64,000 bases of DNA from Panagrolaimus kolymaensis (taxonomy: Eukaryota > Nematoda > Chromadorea > Rhabditida > Panagrolaimidae), in NCBI GenBank assembly GCA_028622995.1, contig JAJQJQ010000007.1, positions 7,440,001 to 7,504,000 of the forward strand, in the 5' to 3' direction. Shown piece by piece: positions 1 through 11,284 of the stretch. Both the position numbers and the translations under genes were made by a program. Each line of letters opens with the position of its first letter. Positions within the stretch are counted from its first letter, which is position 1. The notes beneath the pieces were generated by a model. The model saw nothing but the letters and a program-made list of their open reading frames with translations. It did not search any database and was not told the DNA's origin.

Positions 1-331
1 TTATAATTATTTTTTGCTGCTTACAACTGGAACGGTATCTAAAGTAATCTTCGATAGTTTAGATGCAAAAGTCGTGAGAACCATCGCTTTAATTATACAA
101 CAAAAATAAAAAAATAGAAATGAAAAATTATTTAGCGTTAATTTAAAAATTTCAAGAGAACAAACCGAGAAACAAAGTGATCATTGTATCCAAGCAAAGA
201 ATATTTAAGTACCATTTGATAAAAAATATATATATAAAAGAGAAACCTTCTAAATAAATAAAATTATTTTAAAAGTTAAAAGAGACAAAGCTATTTGATA
301 CCTTTTTCAAAATTTAGAAATTCGTTCTATT

Positions 332-422
332 ACACGCAAGTGTAAAGATGAAGCAATTAACTTATGGGGGATTTTATTGCCACTATATGTAAAGTAACTC
401 GCTTCATCTTTACACTTGCGTG
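332..422. repeat. Short foldback (inverted repeat)
   Basis: The left arm (332-354, cacgcaagtgtaaagatgaa...) and right arm (401-422, ...ttcatctttacacttgcgtg) are near-perfect reverse complements of about 22 bp. They flank a 46-base AT-rich spacer. This is MITE-like; I could not identify a target duplication. Confidence 0.6.
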
Positions 423-587
423 CAACGACGATTAACTAAAATTTAAAGAAAAAACATCAGATAGCTACGTTAATTTAACTCATGTTAACAGATAGTTATA
501 AAAGAGATGGGTATGATGCTGTCCGAATTACGCTAAAAAATTTTTTGGTTAATCTTTATTTTTAAAATAACAAAAGAAAAATTCATT

Positions 588-712
588 CATTAAAACGATT
601 GACAAGAAGATATTGAATTTTATAATTTTTTAATATTTTTAAACAAAGGATACTTTGGATTTTAAAAAAAATTTTTAATAGATGACGCTTATCTTTCTTT
701 TCTTTTTAAAAT
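588..712 (+). repeat. Dispersed ~130-bp repeat, copy 1
   Basis: One of four copies in the window (others near 13,812-13,925 plus, 16,331-16,445 minus and 24,108-24,225 minus). Shared blocks in order are CGATTGACAA, TTTAATATTTTTAAACAAA and ATGACG(C/T)TTATCTTTCTTTT. It has no coding capacity. The class is unknown. Confidence 0.6.
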
Positions 713-1457
713 GAAACTTTACCATCATAAAAATGACATCACCGATAAAAAAATTATTAAAATTAAACAAATGCTTGCTTTTTTCTTTTTAGGAATCAAG
801 AAATGGAAAATCCAGTTGTTGCGAGAAGATAAAATGCTTTTTGTTTTTTACTATTAAAAAGGGCAGTCGGAAAATCGTGTTAACACAACTGCGTGGAAAA
901 AGCAGTATAGCTGTCGCAAATTCACAAACACTCACTTTTTAATTAAAAACTTCAAACCGGTATACGATATTTATTTATTTCTTTATGAATCGATAGAGAA
1001 AATTCTGGGAAATATATCGAATTTCTCTCAGCCCCCCTTTGTTTTTCAATAAAAAAAGGCATTTTTTTTAAACTTAGATATGCAAATTTCTTTTCATTTT
1101 TAAAGGACACTAAAATATATGGCGTACACCATTAAAAAGCCCATATTCTTTTTAATAATATTGGATAAAAAATAAATTAATATACTTCATGGATTAATTT
1201 AGCCGAATTTTTAAAGTTAATACGAGGTTTGAAATTCGCTAGCTCATAATTCCAAAAAGGGGATACATTCTTCTTAAAAGATATAAAATTAGCATACTTT
1301 TTCATCGTAAATAACCGTTTTGTGACTATACAATAGAGGATTTGAAAAAAAAACGGACCGCTCAAGCCGAAAATCTTTAAAAAAATCTGGTAGAGTCTCT
1401 CTTAAGTGTTTCTTTATTAGCCATTTTGTACAGAATATTTGTATATAAAAATCTTAT

Positions 1458-3058
1458 TTATTCAAAGAATTTTGTACGCGTTTGCCCGAGGGATTTTAAT
1501 TCAACAGTTAAAACTATATTTTTCGTTTTTATTCTAAATGGAGGATAAAGCGAATACAAAACCATGGAAAAAATTACAAGTAGAACGCCGCAAACCAGCA
1601 TAGTTGAAGCTTTGACGTCACCTGACAAAACTGAAAGCAACGTTGTGCCACCAAGCGCAATGCTTTGGCAATAACTTTTTTTAATATTATCTGCATATTT
1701 CAAAACTACTGCAACTATTACTCCACTTGCGGCTCCAGAAATTGCAATAAGAAGTACCAACCAGTTCCAACCATAGAAAAAACCTTCTAAAAAATTAAAA
1801 TTTTATAAATATTATTTTATTTACACATACTTTCATTTAATATATCTCGGTCGTTTTCTAAAGTTAAAAGTGCAAAAGGCATAGTAATTGCGCTAAGTCG
1901 AATATTTTGCAACCATATATTAGAAGAACTATTTTTAACTACGCCTTCTAAATAAACTCCTGCAAAGCCAGACATCCAACACATAGAAAGAACAGTTAAA
2001 ATTCCAGAAATTTGATTTGACCTTTCGTTTAATGCTATGGATGTTAAAATTCGAAGATCTGATATTTGAACAAAGACAACACCAATAAGTGATAAAACTA
2101 ATGCACACCATTGAATATTTGAAAAACTTTTATTCAATATGAGGACCATTAATAAAGCGGTAGTTAAAATCCGTAATTGGTATGTTATCTAAAAAATGAT
2201 ATTCAATTATATCGCCAATATTATATGTTTTTTCCTATATTAACAGACTTGAAAATTTTAATTAATTGATTTACCACTCTTTTTTAGGAAAAGTTTTTAT
2301 ACTTTTAAAAAAGTGGAAATAAATAAGTATTTCTAAATTTTTTATTTTGCATAAATTTTTGTTACGATGAGTCGTAACAAAGGTGATTAACGAAAAAGCA
2401 ACCTTAAAAAGAGATCAATGCAAAAAAATGAGTAAAAATAACTTTACTGATTCAATCATTTTTGTTGCGTTTGCTCCTCATATTGCAGAATTGTTGCTAA
2501 TATTTTTATAACTTACACTAAAAACTGTAGCATCTAAGTGCTTCAACGCAAAAAAATATAAATTATTTTGTATTACATAAATTAATGCTGGGACACAACA
2601 TTTCAAAGTTTCTTTTTTATTGTTCGTGAATACAGAATAAATTTCAAGTAGAGCCCTGAATTTTTTTAAATGAATTTATTTTAAATGAATTTTTACTATA
2701 ATGTCACTTGCTTTTTAATGGAATTATTGCGTATAATCACATAAGCGCAGCAAAATAATTGTTTTATCATTTCTGTAACGAGGACAATAGTTGAATTAAC
2801 GACTGGTGTATTTTCTTTTTTGGCTATATTATGTGCAGTTCGTACAAGGAACGGTTGAATTATTTGCTGTAATGTCAAAAATATTAAAGCGAACGTATGA
2901 ATATACCAAATTTGTTCTTGAGAATTTTTCGAAATGCAAATCCATGAATAAATAAAAGTCTTAAAAATATCATCTAATATCCTTGAAATCCATGGTAAAG
3001 AAAAACTTACTTTTATGTTTTTGTTATTATTTGGGATAGCAAAATTTTTTTCATTCAT
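1458..3058 (-). CDS. Nucleotide-sugar transporter (SLC35A family), apparently missing an internal exon
   Basis: A Golgi/ER multi-pass antiporter of the UDP-sugar/CMP-sialic acid type. The first exon (about 3058-2696) encodes the N-terminus with a membrane segment and the VLVTEMIKQLFCC stretch. Exon 2188-1831 encodes TYQLRILTTALLMVL, a family hallmark, then further helices. Exon 1786-1458 encodes GFFYGWNWLVLL and VVLKYADNIKKSYCQSIALG, also hallmarks. The 1831/1786 junction (GTATGT donor, TTTTTAG acceptor) joins in frame. The segment between the first two exons, normally a membrane helix ending in LDAPTYQV-like residues, was not found in 2200-2690, where the sequence looks non-coding. The gene may be defective, or that exon is too diverged for me to see. 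Substrate cannot be told. Confidence 0.75.
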
Positions 3059-4526
3059 ATTTATGCAATAAAATTATTGTTTTTAATTAATATTAACGTA
3101 ACTATATCAAAACAGAAATGTGCAAAAATTTAAACGGAATATCGCTCTTTTTTAGAACCCTTAAAAAGTATTGGATAAGTATGAATTAAAAAATCTTTTT
3201 AATGATGGGTATATGTTTATTAGCAAACTAGTTAATAATAGCTTGAGAAAAAAAACAAAAAACAAAAAAAAAGAAAAAAGGAGTAGGATTGGGGTCGCTA
3301 TCAATTTTTGCGATTTTGCCGACGCAATTAGGAAAGGGAAGGGTCAGGATTTTCCTACCCGCCTGACCGGGCTTAACAGGTTTGGGCTAGGGCCGGATCG
3401 GGGCCTTGATTTTAGCCAAAAGCCCGGTCGGGCCTTAAAAAATTAAAAAAAAATATCTTCAAATTTTTAGCTTTGGTACTTCTTTGCTATTTTTTAATGT
3501 CAAAATTTCAAGGCATGCCCTGGCCGAACGAAACAAAGCCCAGCTCAGGCTGGTCGGGCTTTAGCTGGCCGACTAGCTCCGATGCCATTTCTAGACGCAA
3601 CTGAACGGTCGCAACAGACTGGTTCCGGTCGCAGCGGGTATGGCTACTTTGCGGCGCGGCGGGAGCAACGGGCGGCGGGCTACTTTGCGGCGCGGCGGTT
3701 AAATTTTTTGAATTTTAAAGATTTAATTCACATAATTTGCCTTTTCATTTTTTCTCATATTTTAAAAAACCAAAAGCCATTAACGACTTCACAACCAAAA
3801 TTTATATATAGCTTTAGTGTTTTCACCATGCTTGAAGTTTATAACAACTTCATTCACCTATCAAAAGGATTTGATTTTTAAGAAATTAAAAAAATAATTA
3901 ATAAAGGCTTCAAGTTCTTCGAGGAACTTGAAGCTGCAACATATCTGACAATTAAAAAAGGCTGAGTATGCAAAAAATTATTCAAAACATTTTTATAGTT
4001 TGGCAAAATAATCGAAAAGTGCGGGAACTCTTTAGGTCAGACAACCAAAGAAAAACCTTTTTACTAACGTTTTTTTTTAAATTTGAAAAACATTTTTTGA
4101 AAATTAAATTTAGAAATCTAATTATTCTTATTTCCATGTCCTACCAATTAATATATCGTTTTTTTGTTTGGGGGCATTAAAAGTTTATTTACATAATTTT
4201 AGCAAAAATTTAATTAATAAAAAAAGGGACATAAAAAAGACAATACAATTTGTAAAAGGGTTTGATTATTAAAGAAATATTTAAAATAATTATTAAAAAT
4301 ATGTTAAAAATTCAGACAGAAAATTATTTAAAAAATTAGAAAAGAAAGTTTTTTTTTGTTTTTTATTTTTAGTTATTTTACAAAACTTGGATTAAATGTT
4401 TTTTGTAAATGAATATTATTAAAAAATGATGGTTAAGATTGATGTAGTTAAAAAATTTTAAATAAAAGAAGGAAATTTAAATATTAAAAATATCTTTAAA
4501 GCTTATTGAATAAAATTTAATTTATT
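3059..4526. other. Non-coding stretch with GC-rich foldback islands
   Basis: Open frames here look accidental. GC-rich islands stand out against the AT-rich background: 3357-3434 (foldback arms around gcctgaccgggctt), 3505-3575, and 3642-3698, where ggctactttgcggcgcggcgg occurs twice. The remainder is AT-rich with nothing recognisable. Confidence 0.5.
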
Positions 4527-5400
4527 TTACTTTCTAATGTAATATATTGTTTCGAGCATAGCTTTTTTCGAAGCAACACGGCTTAATGCTTCGTGGATTG
4601 GGAGGTTTTCAGTTGAAAAACCATCGTAAAATAAGAAGCCTCCATTGTATGGAATTATACAAATAAAGTGGGCTAATCCTTCGCTCGGTTGAAGGAAGGT
4701 TATACCAGCCAAGTAATATTCAACGCCATAATGCTGCAAGTTTTTATTAATTAATTAAAATATATATATGTACATGCATGCATATTTATCTTACCATTAT
4801 TAACGGCGGTAACAAACTGATAGATTTGAGCGCAAATGGAACTTGTGAATTTATTCCAGTTAATCGAATTGGAACAATCCATGGATGTTCGCTTCCAAAT
4901 CGATTTGCAGTTACAGCCATTTCACAACTGCAACTTTTACAATTTTTTGGACTCACGAAAATGTCAGTTAAGTTGAATACATCTTCTATTGCTTCTTGTA
5001 ATGATTCTCTTGTAAAAAGAACGTGATTGTCATTATCAACTCTAAAGTCAAATTTTTTAAAACTATAATTAAAAATTTATGCAAACCTAATAAATGTTTT
5101 AAAAGAATTATCAGTTTCTACAACGTTTTCACATTTAGGACAAGTATAAGTTGAAATGACACCGCAATTATTTAACACTCTGCTATGAACACTATCAAAT
5201 TCAGTGGCTGTTAAATTTGGTTTATTCTAAAAAGATTTTATTTTTGGTTTATGTGTTTTCATTCTTATACCTTATAAACATTAGTAATGAACACATCCTT
5301 AATTTTTTTTGCTTCATCTTGGGATATGCTTGCTTGTTTAAATTTGTTCAAATAAGTAACACATTTATTTAAATAGCTTGCTAATTAAGCAACATTCGTA
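4527..5400 (-). CDS. Ubiquitin-specific-protease-like protein, partial model
   Basis: At least four short exons read on the minus strand. An upstream exon (about 5380-5270) ends KDVFITNVYK. The next (about 5225-5090) contains TYTCPKCENVV. The third (about 5050-4795) contains KNCKSCSCEM. The last (about 4739-4527) contains YYLAGITFL, then GLAHFICIIPYNGGFLFYDG. The paired CxxC motifs resemble the zinc-binding fingers of USP peptidases, and the last exon resembles the block carrying the catalytic His (AHF) and the following YDG. The catalytic Cys box lies upstream and I did not find it, so the 5' end is open. It could be C19 or USPL1-like C98; alternatively a pseudogene. Family call is tentative. 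Confidence 0.4.
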
Positions 5401-5611
5401 CCTACAGTAAATAAAACGCAATTTCAAAATGCCGGTTGGCATTCGCAACTTCTATGACCCGTAAACGAAATTTCAAAATGGCAGCAAATAGCTATGTTCC
5501 GTTGATTTGCATTTAATAACAAAAATTAAAATTTACAAAATTAAAAGAGGTTATGTGAGCTGATTCAAAGCGGGCGGAACAAAATTTTTTTATATTTTTT
5601 TCTGTCGTCAC

Positions 5612-5701
5612 CAGCGTTCTGCCTTTTGAGGTACGGTCGCCCCCATTGCACGGAAGCTTTCCGTGCAAGGGGGCGACCGTACCTCAAAAGGCAGAACACT
5701 G
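5612..5701. mobile_element. 90-bp foldback MITE with hAT-type ends and 8-bp target duplication
   Basis: Two ~43-bp arms (5612-5655 and 5660-5701) are nearly perfect reverse complements with a tiny loop at gctt. Ends read CAGCGTTCTGCC and, on the other strand, CAGTGTTCTGCC. This matches the CAGnG start typical of hAT elements. The 8-mer GTCGTCAC is repeated directly on both sides (5604-5611 and 5702-5709). It has no coding capacity. Confidence 0.8.
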
Positions 5702-5854
5702 GTCGTCACCAATCGGTTCTAAATGATATTTAAGAATAATTGGCTTCAAGCTTTTTCTCAAAAAGTGAGCAGGTCATGCTAATTTTTTATATTGAAGATG
5801 AAACCATGCAATAATTCAAAATAGAGAATCGCTGGTGTCAAATCCGGAAAGATT

Positions 5855-6030
5855 TGATCTTTGATTTAGTAAGAATGCATATATTTCCACCGTCGCTTTA
5901 CAGCGACGTTTTTTTATAATTTTTATAAATATAAACGTTTTTTATGTATTTTGTATCACTTTAATAAAGGTGTAAAGGAAAAGTGGTCGAACACGAGATT
6001 AATTTCTCGTTATTTAACAGCTGGTTTGCT
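5855..6030 (+). repeat. ~190-bp dispersed repeat, copy 1
   Basis: Starts near gtcaaatccggaaagatttg and ends near atttctcgttatttaacagc. A second copy lies at about 14,488-14,670 in the same orientation with only small differences. Each copy contains a degenerate small hairpin (cgtcgctttacagcgacg here). Class unknown. Confidence 0.7.
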
Positions 6031-6411
6031 TCTTTCATGGCTTTTGCTTTTATAAATTTTCCGGAAGATAGCGATTCTGGTACTATAAGTTCATTTGTGA
6101 CAGTGTCGAGACCCAACGAAATATTTTTTTATTCCTTAAAATCTTAATTTTTTCCTGTTTTATAACATTTGGTGCTAGAAGATGTCAAAAACAAGTCAAA
6201 AAGGTGCCAAAAAACTCAAATAAAAAAATTTAGAAAGAAAATATCTAAAAAAATAAGTTGACAATTATTTTTGAAAAATTCGTTTTCATATCCATCAAGT
6301 AAAATTGCTTAGAATTATGCTGCTTTTCTTAGGTTCTAACGATTCTTATTTTTTAAATTTATTTATTTAACATAATATAGTAAAATAATTAATAAATTTT
6401 AAAAAAAATAG

Positions 6412-7628
6412 TTAAAAGACACGTGATTTTAAATATTTTTCGATACACATTTTGTTCTTAACATTAATAAAAAATGATGGATAATGTTGCTTCATAAATG
6501 TGTCACTATGAAACCAAACAAATGTTCCATCTTCAGCTATTTTCAAAAAACTATTTATTAAATCATGATAGGTGTATCCAGTATTATGAAACCATACAGG
6601 ATGTATTTCGACGTTGATTTGACAAACATTTTGATATACTTTATCAATTGTTAATTGTTCAAATACACCATGTTCTCCTCCTTCGATATCAATATTAAGT
6701 ATATCTATGAGTTTATCCTTGCCATGGTATGTTTCAATTAATTCGGACACCGCTGTGACAGGAACTGAAGATTTTTTCTCATATCCATTGCTTCCAACTA
6801 AAGAAATGTTTTTTACTAATATTAATAAATTTTAATAAAATTAACAAAAAGTTACGTTGAAAAACAGGCAAAGTTCCAGTTTTACCCCCAACTGTGGCTT
6901 TAACAAATGTTCCATTAGTGGATTCAGTGAAAAGTTTTTCATAATCCGGATTTGGATCAAACCCTATGAAAGTACATTGAGGCATCGCGGTTTTAATATG
7001 AAGTTCTGAGGCCACTTCATTTCCAATCCCTTAAAAATGGTTTTTGTATGAGAAAAATAGATTAACATATTATAAATTTTACCAAAAGTCACAACCGAGC
7101 ATGGATCATTTATGTGTTCAGCTATAGGTAACACATAATATTTATGTTCATAGTAATGTGGCATGGATTGAATATAGGGTATAGCATTTTTAAGCTCTCC
7201 TACGCATTTCTAGAAAAAAATAATGACTGTGTGGAATAATTTGTAATATGGAAAAATGAAATACATACTTCGACTTCTTCATTAATATACATCCAATTAG
7301 CTCCCGATGAACCTTGCCATGATTTAAATAAATTTATATAACAATTTAATGTTACATTGATAAGTTTATTTTTAGAATGGATGGTATTTATGCTTGATGG
7401 TGGATTTGTACTTGGAAGCTGACTTATAGTTGTTGGCTGATCTGTAGTTGGTGGTGGTGGTTGGGCATTAATTTCGACAATATTTGGCAGCGAAGGTTTA
7501 TCCAATGGAATTATCACAGCAGAATCTTTTTTGTCTGTTTTAATAGCAAAATATACCACAAAAATCAAACAAGCAATTGGGATAAGTGCGAACTTATTTA
7601 AAAAAATATTTTTCATTTTTTTATACAA
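6412..7628 (-). CDS. FkbM-type methyltransferase (Methyltransf_21), type II membrane protein, copy 1
   Basis: Four exons read on the minus strand: about 7628-7272, 7212-7083, 7033-6858 and 6809-6412. The first encodes a short cytosolic tail, a signal-anchor (FALIPIACLIFVVYFAI) and a Pro/Thr-rich stem. The rest gives a lumenal Rossmann-like domain: SVVTFG and TFIGFDPNPDYEKL near the SAM site, then LNIDIEGGEHGVFEQL, the hallmark of FkbM-like enzymes, and VEIHPVWFHNTGY. The ORF ends normally. A tandem paralogue lies just upstream at 8676-9736. Secretory-pathway location is inferred from the anchor; substrate is unknown. Families of this type are common in nematodes. Confidence 0.75.
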
Positions 7629-8675
7629 ATATAAAAATTTAATTAAAAATCCGAAAAACTTTTAACCAATTTTTATGCAATAATTTTTTTGATAAAATTA
7701 GGCGGAGCTTGCTTTGTTGTTTAGTAACAATCAATTCCATATTATGCATAATTTTAAAATTGTATAAATCTTTTTTTTTAAGGTGTGAAATTTATATTTT
7801 AAAAATGTTTGCGTGTTTATAAGCATAAAGCATTTTATAAAATTTTGAATTCTTTCAAACATTATCATCACAATAAATTGTTGTTTTGAAAAAACCTTAT
7901 AATAAATTCAAATCATTTGCTTAATTCAACAATAATAAAGTAAGAAAAGAGTTTAATTTAGTAAAAAATAAATTTAAACTGTTGGCGGCTTGTTTCATTT
8001 CTGTTAAAATAAAATTCATTCTTTCTTGTATTTATTAAATCAGTTTAAATTTAAAAAAAAAGTCATGGATGGTGGCGTAACGAATGGAATGGGGGCATCA
8101 GAGTCCGGCGAGACCAAGTTTTTTTTCAACCAAGACCAAGACTCTCGATATCATATTTTTTAATCGAGACCAAGACCAAGACTTTCGATACCTCAATTTT
8201 TTAAATCGAGACCAAGACCAAGAGTCTCGATTTCAATTTTTTTTAATCGAGACCAAGACCAAGACCTTCGGTCTTGGTCTTGGTGAAAATGACCAATATT
8301 CCGATATTTCGAGACCAAGACTCTTGGTCTCACCGGACCCTGGGGGGGCATGCGTTCAAATAGCTCAACATTGCAAGAATGCAGAAGAATCGAGAAGCAT
8401 CATCCGCGGATTTTTTTTTTTGAGTTTATTTCCATGTGTAAGCTCTCTCATTTTACTTTCTCTTCGTTTTTGGTAATAAAGCTGTATAATTTATTTTAAT
8501 TCAATTGAAATTAATTTTAAAAAAATGACCATAATCCAATTTTTTTTCTTCACGCCTTTTTATTATTCATGCTAAACAAAGTGGGAATTTATTTTTGTAT
8601 TTACATATTTAAAATATATATATATATATATTTATTTCTAAGCTTTATATGCAAAACGAAGAAGCATTAAAAATT
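7629..8675. other. Intergenic stretch between the two methyltransferase genes
   Basis: Mostly AT-rich and without genes. It contains one MITE (8100-8341, listed separately) and an (AT)n run near 8617-8632. Confidence 0.5.
8100..8341. mobile_element. MITE with GGTCCGGCGA-type terminal inverted repeats, copy 1
   Basis: Terminal inverted repeats: agagtccggcgagaccaag at 8100-8118 and cttggtctcaccggaccct at 8323-8341. The interior is made of short direct repeats of accaagaccaagac and their complement. A second member lies at about 12,875-13,040. No transposase is encoded. Confidence 0.7.
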
Positions 8676-9736
8676 TTAAAAACTAATATTTAAATATTTT
8701 TTCAAGCATAAATTATCGTTGATATTAAATAAATAAGCCCGATTAAAATCTCCTGCATTCCAATTGAGTAAGGGTAGATAAAGCTTTTGTATAACAGATT
8801 TGTATAAAACATTAAAAATATTTCTTTTTTTATTATTATCTGGCGTATGGTATTCAACATTGAGTGTACAAATAGTGGGATATTGAGGATAATTTTCTGA
8901 AAGTAAATTATATTTAGGATGAGTAAATTGATTTAATAATTTATTTACCAACGAGATCTTGAAATATTTCAAATTCGGGTCCTTCAATATCCATTAATAA
9001 ATAATCCACAACTTTATATGGGAAAAATTTATGTAATATATGCTTGAATGAAACGTGTCTCAATGTTCTATTTATATAAGAGTTATTACCTAAACAAACA
9101 TATATTCCTTTTAACTAAGACGAAAATAATTTACTTAAAACGCTTGCAACATATGTTCCATTTGAAACCCCCACTGCGGTTTGTACAAACTTTCCCAACT
9201 GCATATATTCAAATCCACCATTTTCAAAATCAGGATCCACACCCAAAAATGTGCATAACGGATTCTTTTTACGCATATTTTCTTCCACCAATGTGTCATT
9301 TCCAATTCCCAAAGTAATTACGTGACATTCAGGTGAAGTAGAATTAATTGGATGAATAATATACTTAGCTTCATCTTTATTTCGCATGGGTTCAGCTTGA
9401 AATGGCTCAAAACTTTTTTCACAACAATCCTTAAATTTATTTCAATAAAATATATAAAGTTTTTTTAAATTTTTTAAATTTTTATACCGTAACAATATTA
9501 CCCAAATCATGCCATTTTAAATCAAATTCATCTTCGCTAATTCCCTCCAATGCTATAGCTAAACATTTTTGGCATTTAGATATAAGTGTCATAGGATGGG
9601 GCACATATTTTTTCATTTGATTAGCAGGAGTTTTTGTTGGTGTTGTATTTTTGAATGAATACATGAAATAAAATACCATAAAACTTATAAGGGATATAGT
9701 TAAGCATGAACGTTTTGATTTATTTATTATATGCAT
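8676..9736 (-). CDS. FkbM-type methyltransferase (Methyltransf_21), copy 2
   Basis: Minus-strand exons: 9736-9485 (start MHIINKSKRSCL, signal-anchor ISLISFMVFYFMY, then a lumenal part with CQKC), about 9430-9125 (HVITLGIGNDT, CTFLGVDPDFENGGFEY, FVQTAVGVSNGTYVAS), then about 9050-8945 (FFPYKVVDYLLMDIEGPEF) and about 8905-8676 (ENYPQYPTICTLNVEYHTP, then the C-terminus). The LLMDIEGPEFEIFQDL block matches the DIEGGEHGVFEQL block of the neighbour. A small intron interrupts just after EIFQDLV. Same strand and layout as copy 1, so a tandem duplication is likely; the two have diverged strongly. The start is the first Met before the signal-anchor. Confidence 0.7.
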
Positions 9737-10468
9737 AATAACTATAATAATAGTTAGTTTAGAAAATATAACTAAAATTCAAAAATTATTGAAGCATTTT
9801 ATTCAAATGGATTCAAAAATGATTAGACACCGCCCATAAAAATGTAAATTTTTTGTTTTGTTTTTTGTTATCCTTTTTAAAAAAAGTGAAAAGTAGAATT
9901 GGTTACACCGTATTATAAAATATTGATGTTGGGTATCAGATGAAAGGAAAAAATGTGAAAATAGATAAAAAATAGGTCTTATCTCCCGGAGGCGGGTCCT
10001 GTGAGGTACATTAAGATTTGAATTAAGATCCAAAAAAAGAATGAAAAAAATTAGCATGAAAATGTTCATTCATTTGAAAAAATGTTTGTAGAATGAACTT
10101 TGATTTTTTATTGAATTGAAAATGAAGCGGTGATGAATGGTTGTTTTTCTTTAAGGTGCGGAAGGATTGAAAGATCCTAAAATATTAAAGGATTCAAAGT
10201 TGAGAAAGGATCCAATAATGAATAAAGATCCAAAGATGAAGAAGGATCTTAAAGATGGAGAAAGATCCAAAAATCAGGAAGGATCCAAAAATGGAGGAGG
10301 ATTCAAAGATAAAGAAGGATCTAAAAATTTCCGTTGAACCTAAATTTGCATATTGTTATTGAAGTAAAAAATAAAAGTATTTATCACTTTATCTTTTCAA
10401 AATCGAGTTGATACGTTGACTTTATTTTGCTCCTTTTATGCCTCGGCAAAAAAACAAATTAAGCGGCT
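9737..10468. other. Non-coding stretch with degenerate GGATC(C/T) minisatellite
   Basis: No gene seen. From about 10,150 to 10,330 there are about eight degenerate units of roughly 18 bp, built on aaggatccaaaaatggag. They lie directly upstream of the Helitron fragment. Confidence 0.5.
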
Positions 10469-11080
10469 CGAAATGTTGACGTTGATAAGTGGAATGATGC
10501 ATGTTTGGATTTGTTAGAAGAATACACAGAAAAAATTTATCCAAGTATTGATAGCGTAAAAGAAACAGAAACGAAAAATTCATTGGGAGGAACAATACCA
10601 ACAGAATATTTGAACTCTTTAAATCCAGCTTCTTTGCCTTTACATAAGCTAAGACTTAGACAAAACGCAATTGTAATGCTAATCAGAAATCAAAGCATTC
10701 GAGAAGGTTTATGCAATGGAACAAGGCTTCGAATTATAAACATGCATAATCGTTTACTTGAATGTGAAATCTTAACCGGTGATAATGCTGGAGATATAGT
10801 TTTTATACCAAGAATTACACTGATTATTGATAATCTTTATCCGTTTGCTTTATCCAGAAGACAATTTCCTATAAGATTAGCATTTGCAATGACAATTAAT
10901 AAAGCTCAGGGACAAACGTTCAAATGTGTTGGGATAGATTTATCGAAAGACGTGTTTACTCATGGTCAAGTTTATGTTGCAATGTCACGAGTTAAAAATT
11001 GGGAATCTTTAAAAGTTTCATTTGGTGATAAAGAAGACAACAAAACCCTTAATCCAGTATTTCATGAAGTTTTAATGTAA
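10469..11080 (+). pseudogene. Helitron helicase C-terminal fragment (family A)
   Basis: Encodes only the last ~200 residues of a PIF1-like Helitron helicase. YLNSLNPASLPLHKLRLRQN, GLCNGTRLRI, FAMTINKAQGQTF (helicase motif with the Q/G-rich loop) and YVAMSRVKNWESLKV are seen in order. The same blocks occur at the end of the large Helitron A ORF on the minus strand (31,773-32,330), so both belong to one family. Homology starts near 10,469 in the RNVDVDKWND stretch and no Rep or Walker A region precedes it. This is a 5'-truncated relic with an intact reading frame to the stop. Confidence 0.85.
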
Positions 11081-11241
11081 AAAAAAGTAAATTGAAAAGA
11101 AGGTGGCACGCCCCTTGCCATTTAAAAATGGGGGTTCCTTTTCGGTGACTAAGCACCTTGCCGCGGTGAAAAGGCTTATGGCTGTTATTGCTAACTAAGA
11201 CTTAGTCAAAATAAAATCAAAGAAAAGGTAAAAGTTTTATT

Positions 11242-11284
11242 TGACAAGCAGAGAGCCTCCCGTAGGGAGGCGAACCTGCTTGTT
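11242..11284 (+). repeat. GC-rich hairpin downstream of Helitron fragment
   Basis: Two nested stems: acaagcag...ctgcttgt outside and gcctccc...gggaggc inside with a gta loop. It lies ~160 bp after the helicase fragment stop. Helitron 3' ends carry a hairpin, but no CTRR terminus follows at the usual distance, so its link to the element is unproven. Confidence 0.5.

Larger units (their letters stand above)
1..1457. other. Non-coding AT-rich stretch with two repeats
   Basis: I see no credible gene here. The stretch holds a foldback near 332-422 and one copy of the ~130-bp dispersed repeat near 588-712, both listed separately. The rest is poly-A/T-rich sequence downstream of the transporter gene that ends at 1458. 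Confidence 0.5.

Noticed and set aside
3171..3881. Two plus-strand open frames in the GC-rich islands
   Set aside because: They follow local G+C-rich repeats (including a duplicated tactttgcggcgcggcgg) and have no domain or splice evidence.
8084..8476. A 130-residue plus-strand open frame
   Set aside because: It coincides with the MITE at 8100-8341; the repeated 'RDQDQ' text reflects gaccaagaccaa repeats.
9803..10069. A minus-strand 88-residue open frame with a hydrophobic start
   Set aside because: No homology seen, no splice context and AT-driven composition.
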